A stretch of 36,187 nucleotides of DNA from an uncultured Clostridium sp. (GTDB lineage Bacteria; Bacillota; Clostridia; TANB77; CAG-465). Numbering within the stretch: the first letter of the stretch is position 1; each line of letters begins with the position of its first letter. The stretch covers positions 1 through 36,187 of the forward strand of contig CAJLBR010000010.1 in assembly GCA_905204915.1 (NCBI GenBank), given 5' to 3'. The position numbers and the translations under genes are program-made. Shown piece after piece: positions 22,521 to 29,918 of this stretch. Below the pieces are notes generated by a model. It saw only the letters and a list, made by a program, of their open reading frames with translations, was not told the DNA's origin and did not search any database.

Positions 22521-23063
22521 ATGAAAGCTACCGGTATCGTTAGAAAAATAGATGATTTAGGAAGAGTTGTAATACCAAAGGAAATCAGAAAAAATTTAAA
22601 AATAAGAGAGGGAGATCCCCTGGAAATTTATATTGAAAAAACAGGGGAAATAGTTTTAAGAAAATATGCCCCAATGGGAGAGCTTCTTGAAATAATAGAA
22701 CAGTACGCAGAGACTTTATCTGATATATCAGATTTTGTAGTATGTATTTCTGATACAGAAACAATTATTGCTGTGGCTGGTACAAGAAGAGCTGATTATT
22801 TAGAAAAGAATATAAGTGAACATGTTATTACAATAATGCAAGATAGAGCAATATGGTCTAATAAGGAAGAACGCGTTATGCCAATTATAGAAGATGAAAA
22901 TCCTGCTAAATATCATGCACAAATTGTTGTTCCAATTATTTCAGATGCGGATGTTATTGGTTCTGTTATAATGTTTTCAACAGATTATAAAAAGAACATA
23001 ACTAATGTAGAATACAAATTAGCTCAAGCTGCTGCTAAATTTTTGTCAAAACAAATGGAATAA
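22521..23063 (+). CDS. spoVT: Stage V sporulation regulator SpoVT
   Basis: A 180-residue transcription factor. The N-terminal SpoVT-AbrB swapped-hairpin DNA-binding domain is nearly canonical (MKATGIVRKIDDLGRVVIPK, then REGDPLEIY), and the remaining 120 residues are the GAF-like domain special to SpoVT (IIEQYAETLSDISDFVVCIS...VIGSVIMFSTD). In Bacillus it is made in the forespore and adjusts sigma-G genes, dormancy and germination. Here the promoter is of vegetative consensus type, so expression need not be limited to the forespore. ATG follows TTAGGAGGTAAAT. Located directly before priA; in Firmicute genomes it more often neighbours mfd or yabN, so synteny is not informative here. Confidence 0.95.
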   Translation: MKATGIVRKIDDLGRVVIPKEIRKNLKIREGDPLEIYIEKTGEIVLRKYAPMGELLEIIEQYAETLSDISDFVVCISDTETIIAVAGTRRADYLEKNISEHVITIMQDRAIWSNKEERVMPIIEDENPAKYHAQIVVPIISDADVIGSVIMFSTDYKKNITNVEYKLAQAAAKFLSKQME

Positions 23064-23072
23064 ATTACTTAA

Positions 23073-23114
23073 ACACTTTAAATGTATTAAATACATTTAG
23101 AGTGTATTTTTTTC
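23073..23114 (+). terminator. Terminator of spoVT
   Basis: ACACTTTAAATGTAT, loop TAA, ATACATTTAGAGTGT (one T-G wobble), then ATTTTTTTT. Ends two bases before the priA -35. Confidence 0.92.
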
Positions 23115-23115
23115 C

Positions 23116-23144
23116 TTGACTTTCAAACTAATGTTTTATATAAT
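23116..23144 (+). promoter_or_regulatory. Promoter of priA
   Basis: TTGACT (23116-23121), 17-bp spacer, TATAAT (23139-23144). Confidence 0.85.
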
Positions 23145-23163
23145 ATTTAAAAAGAGGTAGGAT

Positions 23164-25422
23164 ATGGTAGTAAAAGTATTAATAAATACATCTGTGAAAA
23201 CATTAAATAAAGTATTTGATTATTTGGTCCCAATGGATTTAGAAAATGATATAGAAATTGGTAAAAGGGTAGCAGTGAGTTTCGGGCGTTCTAAAAATCA
23301 AGAAGAAGGAATAATAGTTAAGATAATAGATGATGAAGACTACGAAAGCAAAGGTTATGAGTTAAAAGAAATAAGCTCAGTTTTAGATGAGTATTCATAT
23401 ATAGATGAAGATAAGTTATCACTTGCAAAATACATATCTCATATATATTTTTGTAATGTTTATGATGCATTAAAGTTAATGTTACCACCTGGAACAGGAT
23501 CTAAAAATAGTTCTAAAAGTTTAAAAACAAAAAAGAATAAGAGAGTATTGCTAAATTATTCTACTGAAGAAATAGAGTCGTTTATTGAAGATGGAAAGAT
23601 CACTAGTGCAAATCACATAAGATTATTAAGATTCTTAGCTCAAAATGATTTTGTTTTAATAGATGACATAGTTGAAGGACTTTCAATTTCAAAAAATATA
23701 GTAAATACTTTAGAGAAAAATGGATATATAAGATATGAAGAAATTGAAATTCAAAATGAAGTATTTGATAATTTAGATTTAAAATCCAAGTATGATAAAA
23801 AAGAATTAACCGAGGAACAAGCAGAGGCTGTAAGTAAAATAAGTAGATCAATTATAAATAACGAGCATAAAGAATTTTTACTATATGGTGTTACTGGGAG
23901 TGGTAAAACGGAAGTATATTTAGAACTTATTGAAAAGACTATAAATCAAGGTAGAAAAGCTATAATGCTTATTCCTGAAATATCACTTACTCATCAAACA
24001 CTTGCTAGATTTGTTGCTAGATTTGGTGATAATATAGCTGTAATTAATAGCAAAATGACAATTTCTCAGAGAAAAGATGAATATAAAAAAATAAAAGGAG
24101 GAAAGGTAAATATAGTTATTGGTGCACGTTCTGCAATTTTTTCACCTATCGATAATCTTGGAATTGTGATTATTGATGAGGCACATGATTCCAGCTATTA
24201 TTCTTCAACTACGCCGAAGTATTCAACAAAAGAAGTAGCATCTTTTATATGTAAAAAAACAGACGCGGTTTTAGTATTAGGAAGTGCTACTCCAGAAGTA
24301 ACAGATTATTATAAAAGTTCTGTTAATAAAGAAAAATTAGAAAGAGTTGAACTACTTAACAGACCTGGAGAATCTACTTTACCAGAAATTATTACTATAG
24401 ACATGAAAAATGAAAAAGTAATTGGAAATGTTTCATTATTTAGTAATAGACTTAAAGAAGAAATAGAAAGTAATATAAAAAACAAGAAAAAAACAATGAT
24501 ATTTTTAAATAGAAGAGGGTATACATCATATCTTACTTGTAAGAATTGCTCTCATATTTTTAAGTGTCCTAACTGTGATGTGGCTTTAGTTTATCATAAA
24601 AAGAATGATTTATTACTTTGTCATTATTGTAATCATGTAGAGAAAAATGTAAGAACATGTCCTAAATGTGGAAGTGACCATATTTCTTCTGGAAGTATTG
24701 GTACACAAAAAGTAGAAGAAGAATTAAGAGAATTGTTTCCAATGATAAAAGTTTTAAGAATGGATGCAGACACGACTGTAGCAAAAAATTCTCATCAAAA
24801 AATATTAGATAAATTCAGAAATGAAGATATTGATGTTTTGATTGGAACACAAATGATTGCTAAAGGACATGATATTTCTGATGTAACTTTAGTTGGTATA
24901 CTGGGAGTAGATAGTCTTTTAAACATGAATGATTATTTAGCTAGTGAAAAGGCTTTTCAAAATATTTATCAAGTTGCTGGAAGAGCTGGAAGAGGAAAGT
25001 ATAGTGGTAAAGTAATAATTCAAACGAATGATACTAATAATCACGTAATAGAATCAATAATAAATAATTCTTATGTAGATTTTTATAATTTAGAAATAGA
25101 TTTTAGAAAAATGTTTCAATATCCGCCTTTTATGGATCTTGTTCTTTTTGAATTATCATCTAAAGATTTAAATTTATTAAAAAAAGAATGTGAAATATTG
25201 TATAATATATTATCAGAAGAAAAAAGTGGAATATATAAAGTATATTCGCCAAAGTCTCCATTTGTTCAAAGAATTAATAATAGATATAGAATGAATATTT
25301 TACTAAAATCAAAACTTAACAGTGAATCTTATAATTTGATATACAGTAAAATAAAAAAATATGAAAAGATAAAAAATAAGAATGTGAATTTTGTTGTTTC
25401 AAAAAATCCAAATTCTTATTAA
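23164..25422 (+). CDS. priA: Primosomal protein N' (replication restart helicase PriA)
   Basis: A 752-residue superfamily 2 3'-5' helicase that recognises stalled forks and reloads the replisome. The N-terminal 3'-DNA-binding domain opens with VLINTSVKTLNKVFDYLVP. The helicase core has Walker A GVTGSGKT (242-249), the DEAH box (338-341) in IIDEAHDSSYY, and VLGSATPE. Zinc-binding cysteine pairs follow from C459 (CKNCSHIFKCPNCD, LLCHYCNH, TCPKCGS). The later motor motifs are GTQMIAKGHDISDVTLVG and QVAGRAGRG. Length and order are those of Firmicute PriA. ATG follows AGAGGTAGGAT. It is transcribed alone and ends in a series of hairpins. Confidence 0.97.
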   Translation: MVVKVLINTSVKTLNKVFDYLVPMDLENDIEIGKRVAVSFGRSKNQEEGIIVKIIDDEDYESKGYELKEISSVLDEYSYIDEDKLSLAKYISHIYFCNVYDALKLMLPPGTGSKNSSKSLKTKKNKRVLLNYSTEEIESFIEDGKITSANHIRLLRFLAQNDFVLIDDIVEGLSISKNIVNTLEKNGYIRYEEIEIQNEVFDNLDLKSKYDKKELTEEQAEAVSKISRSIINNEHKEFLLYGVTGSGKTEVYLELIEKTINQGRKAIMLIPEISLTHQTLARFVARFGDNIAVINSKMTISQRKDEYKKIKGGKVNIVIGARSAIFSPIDNLGIVIIDEAHDSSYYSSTTPKYSTKEVASFICKKTDAVLVLGSATPEVTDYYKSSVNKEKLERVELLNRPGESTLPEIITIDMKNEKVIGNVSLFSNRLKEEIESNIKNKKKTMIFLNRRGYTSYLTCKNCSHIFKCPNCDVALVYHKKNDLLLCHYCNHVEKNVRTCPKCGSDHISSGSIGTQKVEEELRELFPMIKVLRMDADTTVAKNSHQKILDKFRNEDIDVLIGTQMIAKGHDISDVTLVGILGVDSLLNMNDYLASEKAFQNIYQVAGRAGRGKYSGKVIIQTNDTNNHVIESIINNSYVDFYNLEIDFRKMFQYPPFMDLVLFELSSKDLNLLKKECEILYNILSEEKSGIYKVYSPKSPFVQRINNRYRMNILLKSKLNSESYNLIYSKIKKYEKIKNKNVNFVVSKNPNSY

Positions 25423-25473
25423 AAAATTAAAATAAAAGTATAATATTAAAAAAATAGTAAATAATATTATTAA

Positions 25474-25570
25474 GTACATAAGCTTTTTGCTATGTACAAA
25501 AATATTGCTTTAATTTTAGCAATACATATTTTTTTGACACGGGTACGTTTCTATTTGTACCCGTGTTTTT
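25474..25570 (+). terminator. Three successive hairpins after priA
   Basis: Hairpin 1: GTACATA/TATGTAC (25474-25497). Hairpin 2: ATTGCT/AGCAAT (25504-25523), soon followed by T residues. Hairpin 3: ACACGGGTAC/GTACCCGTGT (25537-25566) then TTTT, an intrinsic terminator on the plus strand. The last stem ends 9 bases before the convergent rluA-type gene. Confidence 0.8.
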
Positions 25571-25574
25571 ATGT

Positions 25575-26501
25575 TTATATTAAATTTTTTATATCTTCTG
25601 GAATAGGCGCTTCTACGCATACTATTTTATTAGTAATTGGATGATTAAATGTGATTTTATAAGCATGAAGAGCTTGTCTTTTTATATATTCACGAATATT
25701 TCCTTCGTATTTATGTTTTATGGCGTATAATTCATCTCCAAGTAAAATATGGCCTATATGCGACATGTGTACTCTTATTTGATGAGTTCTGCCGGTATGC
25801 AGTTTGATATTTAAAACAGTATAATTTTTTGAATGATTTCTATTAATTACTGTATATTCTGTTTTTGCAAAATCACCATCTGAATTTACTTCTCTTGTAA
25901 TTATAGAATTACTTGATCTGGCAATTGGAAGTTCTAATATATCGTGGTCTTTTTGTACTATACCATTTACTACGGCCAAGTATTCTTTTTTAAAGTTTAT
26001 AATTTCTTTTTTTCTAACAAATAATTCTTGTATATATTCATTTTTGGCAAATATACAAACCCCTGATGTATCTTTGTCTAATCTTGTTACTATATGGATT
26101 TGGTATATTCCTTGAGTTTCTAAGTAGTAAGCAACATAATTTGATAGAGTATTTTCATAATGGCTGGAAGATGGATGTACAGGCAAATAAGGAGGTTTAT
26201 TTACAATAAGTAAATATTCATCCTCATACAGTATTTCTAATTGATTTTTAAAAGTTATATATTTATCTGAAAATTTTTCTTGCTCTTTGTTTATGATGCT
26301 GTACATATTGTCAAAATCAACTAATATAGAGTCATTTTCTTTTACTTTATAAGTTACAAATGTAGGAATGCTATTTACAAATATACTTTTAGTATTTTTT
26401 AGTTTTAATAGTAAAATATTCGAAATATATAACTTTTTCTTTAATATTTGCTTTAATTCTTTATTTTCATCATTTTTTTCTATAATATAATTTAATTTCA
26501 T
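25575..26501 (-). CDS. RluA-family 23S/tRNA pseudouridine synthase
   Basis: A 308-residue enzyme that converts uridine to pseudouridine in rRNA or tRNA. An N-terminal S4-like RNA-binding region (about 14-75) precedes the synthase domain, which starts near ILYEDEYLLIVNKPPYLPVHP. The catalytic Asp is in HIVTRLDKDTSGV, the RluA signature, and LHTGRTHQIRVHM is the second family motif. It resembles the RluD/YlyB/YjbO group; the exact uridine cannot be assigned. ATG 26501 has no strong ribosome-binding site, and the likely promoter lies so close that the mRNA leader would be only about 8 bases. It is convergent with priA and divergent from the repeat protein. Confidence 0.93.
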   Translation of the reverse strand: MKLNYIIEKNDENKELKQILKKKLYISNILLLKLKNTKSIFVNSIPTFVTYKVKENDSILVDFDNMYSIINKEQEKFSDKYITFKNQLEILYEDEYLLIVNKPPYLPVHPSSSHYENTLSNYVAYYLETQGIYQIHIVTRLDKDTSGVCIFAKNEYIQELFVRKKEIINFKKEYLAVVNGIVQKDHDILELPIARSSNSIITREVNSDGDFAKTEYTVINRNHSKNYTVLNIKLHTGRTHQIRVHMSHIGHILLGDELYAIKHKYEGNIREYIKRQALHAYKITFNHPITNKIVCVEAPIPEDIKNLI

Positions 26502-26515
26502 TTTACATCATAAAA

Positions 26516-26544
26516 TACTTATCATAATAATTCAGGATTGTCAA
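26516..26544 (-). promoter_or_regulatory. Likely promoter of the rluA-family gene
   Basis: On the minus strand: TTGACA (26544-26539), 17-bp spacer ending TATGA, TAAGTA (26521-26516). The -35 is perfect, the -10 is weak. It implies a nearly leaderless transcript. Confidence 0.6.
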
Positions 26545-26642
26545 TATACCATTTGATAGCGTTACATACTAATTGTATAGCTTTAAAAATAGCTTTAAGT
26601 AACTTTATTGTTTAAAATAGAGCTAAAAACATTACATAATAT

Positions 26643-26671
26643 TTGACTTATGTATTAAATAATGATATAAT
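26643..26671 (+). promoter_or_regulatory. Promoter of the repeat-protein gene
   Basis: TTGACT (26643-26648), 17-bp spacer, TATAAT (26666-26671) within TGATATAAT. Confidence 0.85.
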
Positions 26672-26724
26672 TTCAATCGTAAGTTTAATTAATCCAATTA
26701 ATAATTTAAAGGAGCGATAGTTTT

Positions 26725-28098
26725 ATGGAAAATATTGATGCTTTAATTGAAATGCTTGAAAAAGATTCTAGAACCAAATGGGAAAATATTATTTTTTCGA
26801 GAAAAGATAATATTAAGGAAATACTTGAGTATATGTTGGAAATAATGCCAAGTATTTATGATTCTAAAGAGCAGATTGCAAATTTTCGGAATTACGTTGA
26901 GTTTGATCTTACATTAGAACAAATTAAAGTTTGTGTTAAACTTGAAAGAGAGTTTGAATTTGATTATTTTCAGGTGCGTGAAATAATATTAGGCTTTAAT
27001 CATGGTCTATCTGTTAACCAAGTTAAGGTATACGCTGATTCAAAATTTATGTATAGTCAGATGGCAGAAATAAGAGAAGGATTCGAAAATGGATTAACTT
27101 TCGAACAGGTAGGAGTATATGCAAATTGTCAATACGTAGCTAATCAGATGACTGAAATACGTAATGGTCTTCAATCAGGTTTGTCAAAAGAACAGATTGC
27201 ACTATACACCAAACCAGAATTTACTTCTGATGACATGAAAGCAATTAGAACATTGTTTGAAGCTGGTGTGCCATTAGAGAAAGTTGGGCAATACATTTTG
27301 ATACAGTCTAGATATAATTTTATCGAAAGAAAAGAAATATGTTTGGGATTGATTCATGGCTTATCTATGGAAAAAATAAAAATATATCTCGATGGTGGGT
27401 ATGTTAAGAATCAAATACAAGAGATACGTATGGGGTTGGAAGCAGGGCTTGATATTAAAAAGGTTAAGATGTACGCCGATCCTAAAATCGATCCTTTGTG
27501 TATGAAAGAAATTCGTTTAGGATTTGAACACGGTTTGTCAGAAGAACAAATTGCAACATATGCAAAACCAAATTACAGTGATTATAAAATGCAACAGATG
27601 CGTTTAGGTTTTGAAAAAGGACTTAATTTCGAACAAGTTGAATTATATTCAAAGTTTGGATTTAATCTTTTTCAGATGATAAAAATACGTGTAGGACTTG
27701 AAAATGGTTTGTCTGAAGAACAGGTTTTAGTGTATGCTAGAACAGAATTTAGTGAGGCTAAAATGTCAGAAATATTAAATGGCTTTTTACAAGGATTATC
27801 GATAGAAAAAGTCAAAAAGTACGCAGATAATAAATTTGATGTAACACAAATGAGAATGATCTGCGAAGGATTCCAAAAGGGACTATCTTTTAAGCAGATT
27901 GAGGTAGTTGCAAAACCGGAATTTAGTATGTGGCAGATGGAAGAAATTATTTCTGGATTTGAAAATGGGCTTTCTTTAGAACAAGTAAAATCGTATGCAT
28001 ATGTTGGTATCACCAGTGGTGAAATGTCAGATAGAAAACGTGAAATGATAAGAGGAGAACGTACACTTGAAAATTTAATAAAAAACATATTGAAGTAA
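26725..28098 (+). CDS. Helical repeat protein with thirteen ~29-residue repeats
   Basis: A 457-residue cytoplasmic protein without signal peptide or membrane segment. After about 60 helical N-terminal residues, thirteen units follow in register, most of exactly 29 residues, with pattern LSxEQVxxYAxPxFxxxQM joined to xEIRxGFExG. Unit 1 (33 residues) and unit 5 (31) carry small insertions. The period, hydrophobic spacing and the Gly-Leu/Ser turn suggest two short helices per unit stacked into a solenoid, a typical protein-binding scaffold. I do not recognise a named family, though similar GL(D/S)-type repeats occur in gut Firmicutes and their mobile elements. ATG follows AAAGGAGCGATAG. It has its own promoter and terminator. 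No catalytic motif is seen. Confidence 0.85.
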   Translation: MENIDALIEMLEKDSRTKWENIIFSRKDNIKEILEYMLEIMPSIYDSKEQIANFRNYVEFDLTLEQIKVCVKLEREFEFDYFQVREIILGFNHGLSVNQVKVYADSKFMYSQMAEIREGFENGLTFEQVGVYANCQYVANQMTEIRNGLQSGLSKEQIALYTKPEFTSDDMKAIRTLFEAGVPLEKVGQYILIQSRYNFIERKEICLGLIHGLSMEKIKIYLDGGYVKNQIQEIRMGLEAGLDIKKVKMYADPKIDPLCMKEIRLGFEHGLSEEQIATYAKPNYSDYKMQQMRLGFEKGLNFEQVELYSKFGFNLFQMIKIRVGLENGLSEEQVLVYARTEFSEAKMSEILNGFLQGLSIEKVKKYADNKFDVTQMRMICEGFQKGLSFKQIEVVAKPEFSMWQMEEIISGFENGLSLEQVKSYAYVGITSGEMSDRKREMIRGERTLENLIKNILK

Positions 28099-28112
28099 AT
28101 ATTTAATCAATT

Positions 28113-28144
28113 TAAATAGAGCTAAATTTTTAGCTCTATTTTTT
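28113..28144 (+). terminator. Terminator of the repeat-protein gene
   Basis: AAATAGAGCTAAA, loop TT, TTTAGCTCTATTT, then TTTT. Confidence 0.92.
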
Positions 28145-28145
28145 C

Positions 28146-28174
28146 TTTACACTTTAATAAATGCATGATATAAT
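28146..28174 (+). promoter_or_regulatory. Promoter of the TrmN6-like gene
   Basis: TTTACA (28146-28151), 17-bp spacer, TATAAT (28169-28174) within TGATATAAT; starts two bases after the preceding terminator. Confidence 0.85.
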
Positions 28175-28220
28175 TTCAGTTAACTTAATGTATTAAAATT
28201 ATATATAGGAGGATAGACAT

Positions 28221-28970
28221 TTGAGTAGAAGAGTAAATGAATTAGGAATTGATAATTTAAAAGTTGTTCAAGATACAGACTATTTTTGTTTTGGAATGGA
28301 TAGTATTTTGTTGGCTAATTTTGTAAAATCTAATAGTTCTAAGAATGTAATAGTTGATTTATGTTCTGGTAGTGGGGTTATTCCAATAATAGTAAATGCA
28401 AAGCAGAAAAGAAAAAAAGTATATGCTGTAGAGCTACAAAAAGAAATGTACGACTTGCTGAGTGAAAATATTAAAATGAATGATTTACAAAATGATATTA
28501 AAATACTTAATGAAGACATAAAAAACGTAAATAGCATTAAAGATTTTATATATCAAAATGATTTATCAAATAAAGTAGATATAATAACTTGTAATCCGCC
28601 TTATAAAGCAATTGGAACAGGAATTATAAATCCGACTGATGTAAAATATATTGCTAGACATGAAGAAAAATGTACATTAGAGGATATATTTATTTGTGCT
28701 AATAAGCTGCTTAATGTTAAGGGGAAGCTATATATGGTTCACAAACCTGAGAGATTGGCAGACCTCATTACACTGGCAAGAAAAAATAATATGGAACCAA
28801 AATATATTAGATTTGTTTATCCAAAAGTAGACATGTCCCCAAGCATTGTTTTGGTTGAATATTCTAAAAAAGGGGGAAATGAACTAAAAATATTGCCTCC
28901 ATTAATTGAGTACACTAGTACCGGCGAATATACAGAAGAAGTATATAAAATGTACGGTATAAGCAAATAA
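28221..28970 (+). CDS. TrmN6-like tRNA (adenine-N6) methyltransferase
   Basis: A 249-residue SAM-dependent methyltransferase of the YfiC/TrmN6 (COG4123) family, which in E. coli methylates A37 of tRNA-Val1. The SAM site is VDLCSGSGVIPI, the acidic end of strand 2 is VYAVELQKEMYDLL, and the catalytic NPPY lies in IITCNPPYKA, the mark of N6-adenine enzymes. The start is TTG, 7 bases after TAGGAGGA. In Bacillus and relatives this gene (yabB) is followed by yazA and rsmI (yabC); here rsmI is also downstream, but two unrelated small genes sit in between and no GIY-YIG yazA is present. Confidence 0.92.
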   Translation: MSRRVNELGIDNLKVVQDTDYFCFGMDSILLANFVKSNSSKNVIVDLCSGSGVIPIIVNAKQKRKKVYAVELQKEMYDLLSENIKMNDLQNDIKILNEDIKNVNSIKDFIYQNDLSNKVDIITCNPPYKAIGTGIINPTDVKYIARHEEKCTLEDIFICANKLLNVKGKLYMVHKPERLADLITLARKNNMEPKYIRFVYPKVDMSPSIVLVEYSKKGGNELKILPPLIEYTSTGEYTEEVYKMYGISK

Positions 28971-28983
28971 TTATGTAAAACTA

Positions 28984-29012
28984 TTGCTTTTCAACTTTAA
29001 TAGTGATATAAT
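28984..29012 (+). promoter_or_regulatory. Promoter of small gene A
   Basis: TTGCTT (28984-28989), 17-bp spacer, TATAAT (29007-29012) within TGATATAAT. Confidence 0.75.
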
Positions 29013-29066
29013 ACTTCCACAAGTTTTTTGGCAACATATACATAATTGTGAATTGGAGGAAGACAC

Positions 29067-29348
29067 ATGCAGAATACTAATTTTGTAAAAATCGCAAAAG
29101 GAAATTTGGCTTTTTACATAAGCGGTTCAAAAGTTTTAAGCCCTCAGCTTATGGAAGAGATAAATGGTTTTCTTGAAAAAGAAATTCCTGGCTTTAAGAA
29201 TATTGAAACAGTAAATATTGTGCGGATGACCGGCAGATTTGCTAGCGACAGACTGGCTGTTGCAGTTCCGTTGAATTCTATTGAAAAGGAGAAAAGGCAT
29301 AAATTTTCAGGTGTATGTGAAAAGTACTTTTCCTACATAAAAGTATAA
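29067..29348 (+). CDS. Small protein of unknown function (tandem paralogue A)
   Basis: A 93-residue cytoplasmic protein of unknown function. Predicted alternation is strand (FVKIAKGNLAFYIS), helix (SPQLMEEINGFLEKE), strand (ETVNIVRM), strand (DRLAVAVPL), then a helix ending in YF. It aligns without large gaps to the product of the next gene (29503-29799): both have KG/EG after the first strand, a helix with EE and a FP/IPG boundary, a V-I-R strand and a final KYF. The pair therefore looks like an old tandem duplication. It has a strong TTGGAGGA site, its own promoter and its own terminator, and less AT-rich codons than its neighbours. No motif suggests an enzyme. Confidence 0.75.
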   Translation: MQNTNFVKIAKGNLAFYISGSKVLSPQLMEEINGFLEKEIPGFKNIETVNIVRMTGRFASDRLAVAVPLNSIEKEKRHKFSGVCEKYFSYIKV

Positions 29349-29354
29349 TTTAAC

Positions 29355-29390
29355 AAGGTGTGAAGAGATAATCTTTGCACCTTATTTTTT
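29355..29390 (+). terminator. Terminator of small gene A
   Basis: AAGGTG / CACCTT with an inner AAGA/TCTT helix, then ATTTTTT. The CTTTGCAC part recurs in the terminator of small gene B. Confidence 0.85.
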
Positions 29391-29419
29391 ATTTGTTAAT
29401 ATAAAATTATGTAAACATA

Positions 29420-29448
29420 TTGACATTTGTGTCAAAGAATGATATAAT
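29420..29448 (+). promoter_or_regulatory. Promoter of small gene B with an overlapping palindrome
   Basis: TTGACA (29420-29425), 17-bp spacer, TATAAT (29443-29448). The palindrome TGACA-TTTG-TGTCA (29421-29434) covers the -35 and half of the spacer and could be a repressor site. Confidence 0.8.
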
Positions 29449-29502
29449 TCCTTTTGCATTGACAACAAACAAACCTGTAAAAATTTTTGAGGAGGAAAAA
29501 TT

Positions 29503-29799
29503 ATGAACGTTGTAAGATTCATAATTGAAGGATGCTGGCTTTCTATAGTTAGCACAAGTAATCGGATGGACGTAGAGACTATAAATTTTTTGGGAGAAGA
29601 ATTTAAGAAAGACTTCCCAAATTCGTCAATGTCTATTCCAGAGGTTTTTGTCATAAGAAAGGGGCCATTTGATGGTTACGTTGCAGTAAAGTTCAAGCTT
29701 GAAAAGGTTTTGGCAACAGCAACGTCACGTGAAGCGGTCGCAGCTTTTGTGGAGGCTAAATACTTTCCGATAGATAATATAGGTGGAAAGTGGCTCTAA
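29503..29799 (+). CDS. Small protein of unknown function (tandem paralogue B)
   Basis: A 98-residue cytoplasmic protein of unknown function, diverged paralogue of the preceding small gene. The shared order is a first strand ending in EG, a Ser-rich strand (LSIVSTS), an acidic helix (ETINFLGEEFKKDFP), VFVIRKGPF, a strand (YVAVKFKL) and a C-terminal helix ending VEAKYFP. B adds a Trp-ending tail (GGKWL). The ribosome-binding site is GAGGAGGAAAA. It is transcribed alone from a consensus promoter that carries a palindrome. GC-ending codons (for example in TSREAVAAFVEA) are commoner than in flanking housekeeping genes, suggesting acquisition or unusual codon selection. Confidence 0.75.
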   Translation: MNVVRFIIEGCWLSIVSTSNRMDVETINFLGEEFKKDFPNSSMSIPEVFVIRKGPFDGYVAVKFKLEKVLATATSREAVAAFVEAKYFPIDNIGGKWL

Positions 29800-29807
29800 A
29801 GCTTATA

Positions 29808-29837
29808 AGTGCAAAGATTAATTTCTTTGCACTTTTT
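29808..29837 (+). terminator. Terminator of small gene B
   Basis: AGTGCAAAGA, loop TTAATT, TCTTTGCACT, then TTTT. Confidence 0.92.
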
Positions 29838-29868
29838 ATTTTTTATTATTTATATTGTTCACAAATTA

Positions 29869-29897
29869 TTGAAAATAGAGGATTTTTATTATATAAT
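29869..29897 (+). promoter_or_regulatory. Promoter of rsmI-rnhB
   Basis: TTGAAA (29869-29874), 17-bp spacer, TATAAT (29892-29897). Confidence 0.78.
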
Positions 29898-29918
29898 TTA
29901 TTATTATAGGTGAATAGA

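Noticed and set aside
25535..25546. TTGACA-like TTGACAC at 25535 as a promoter
   Set aside because: It is the foot of a strong terminator stem and no -10 follows at 17 bp.
26905..28065. 87-bp periodicity as a CRISPR-like or satellite repeat
   Set aside because: It is the coding periodicity of a 29-residue protein repeat; similarity is stronger in protein than in DNA.
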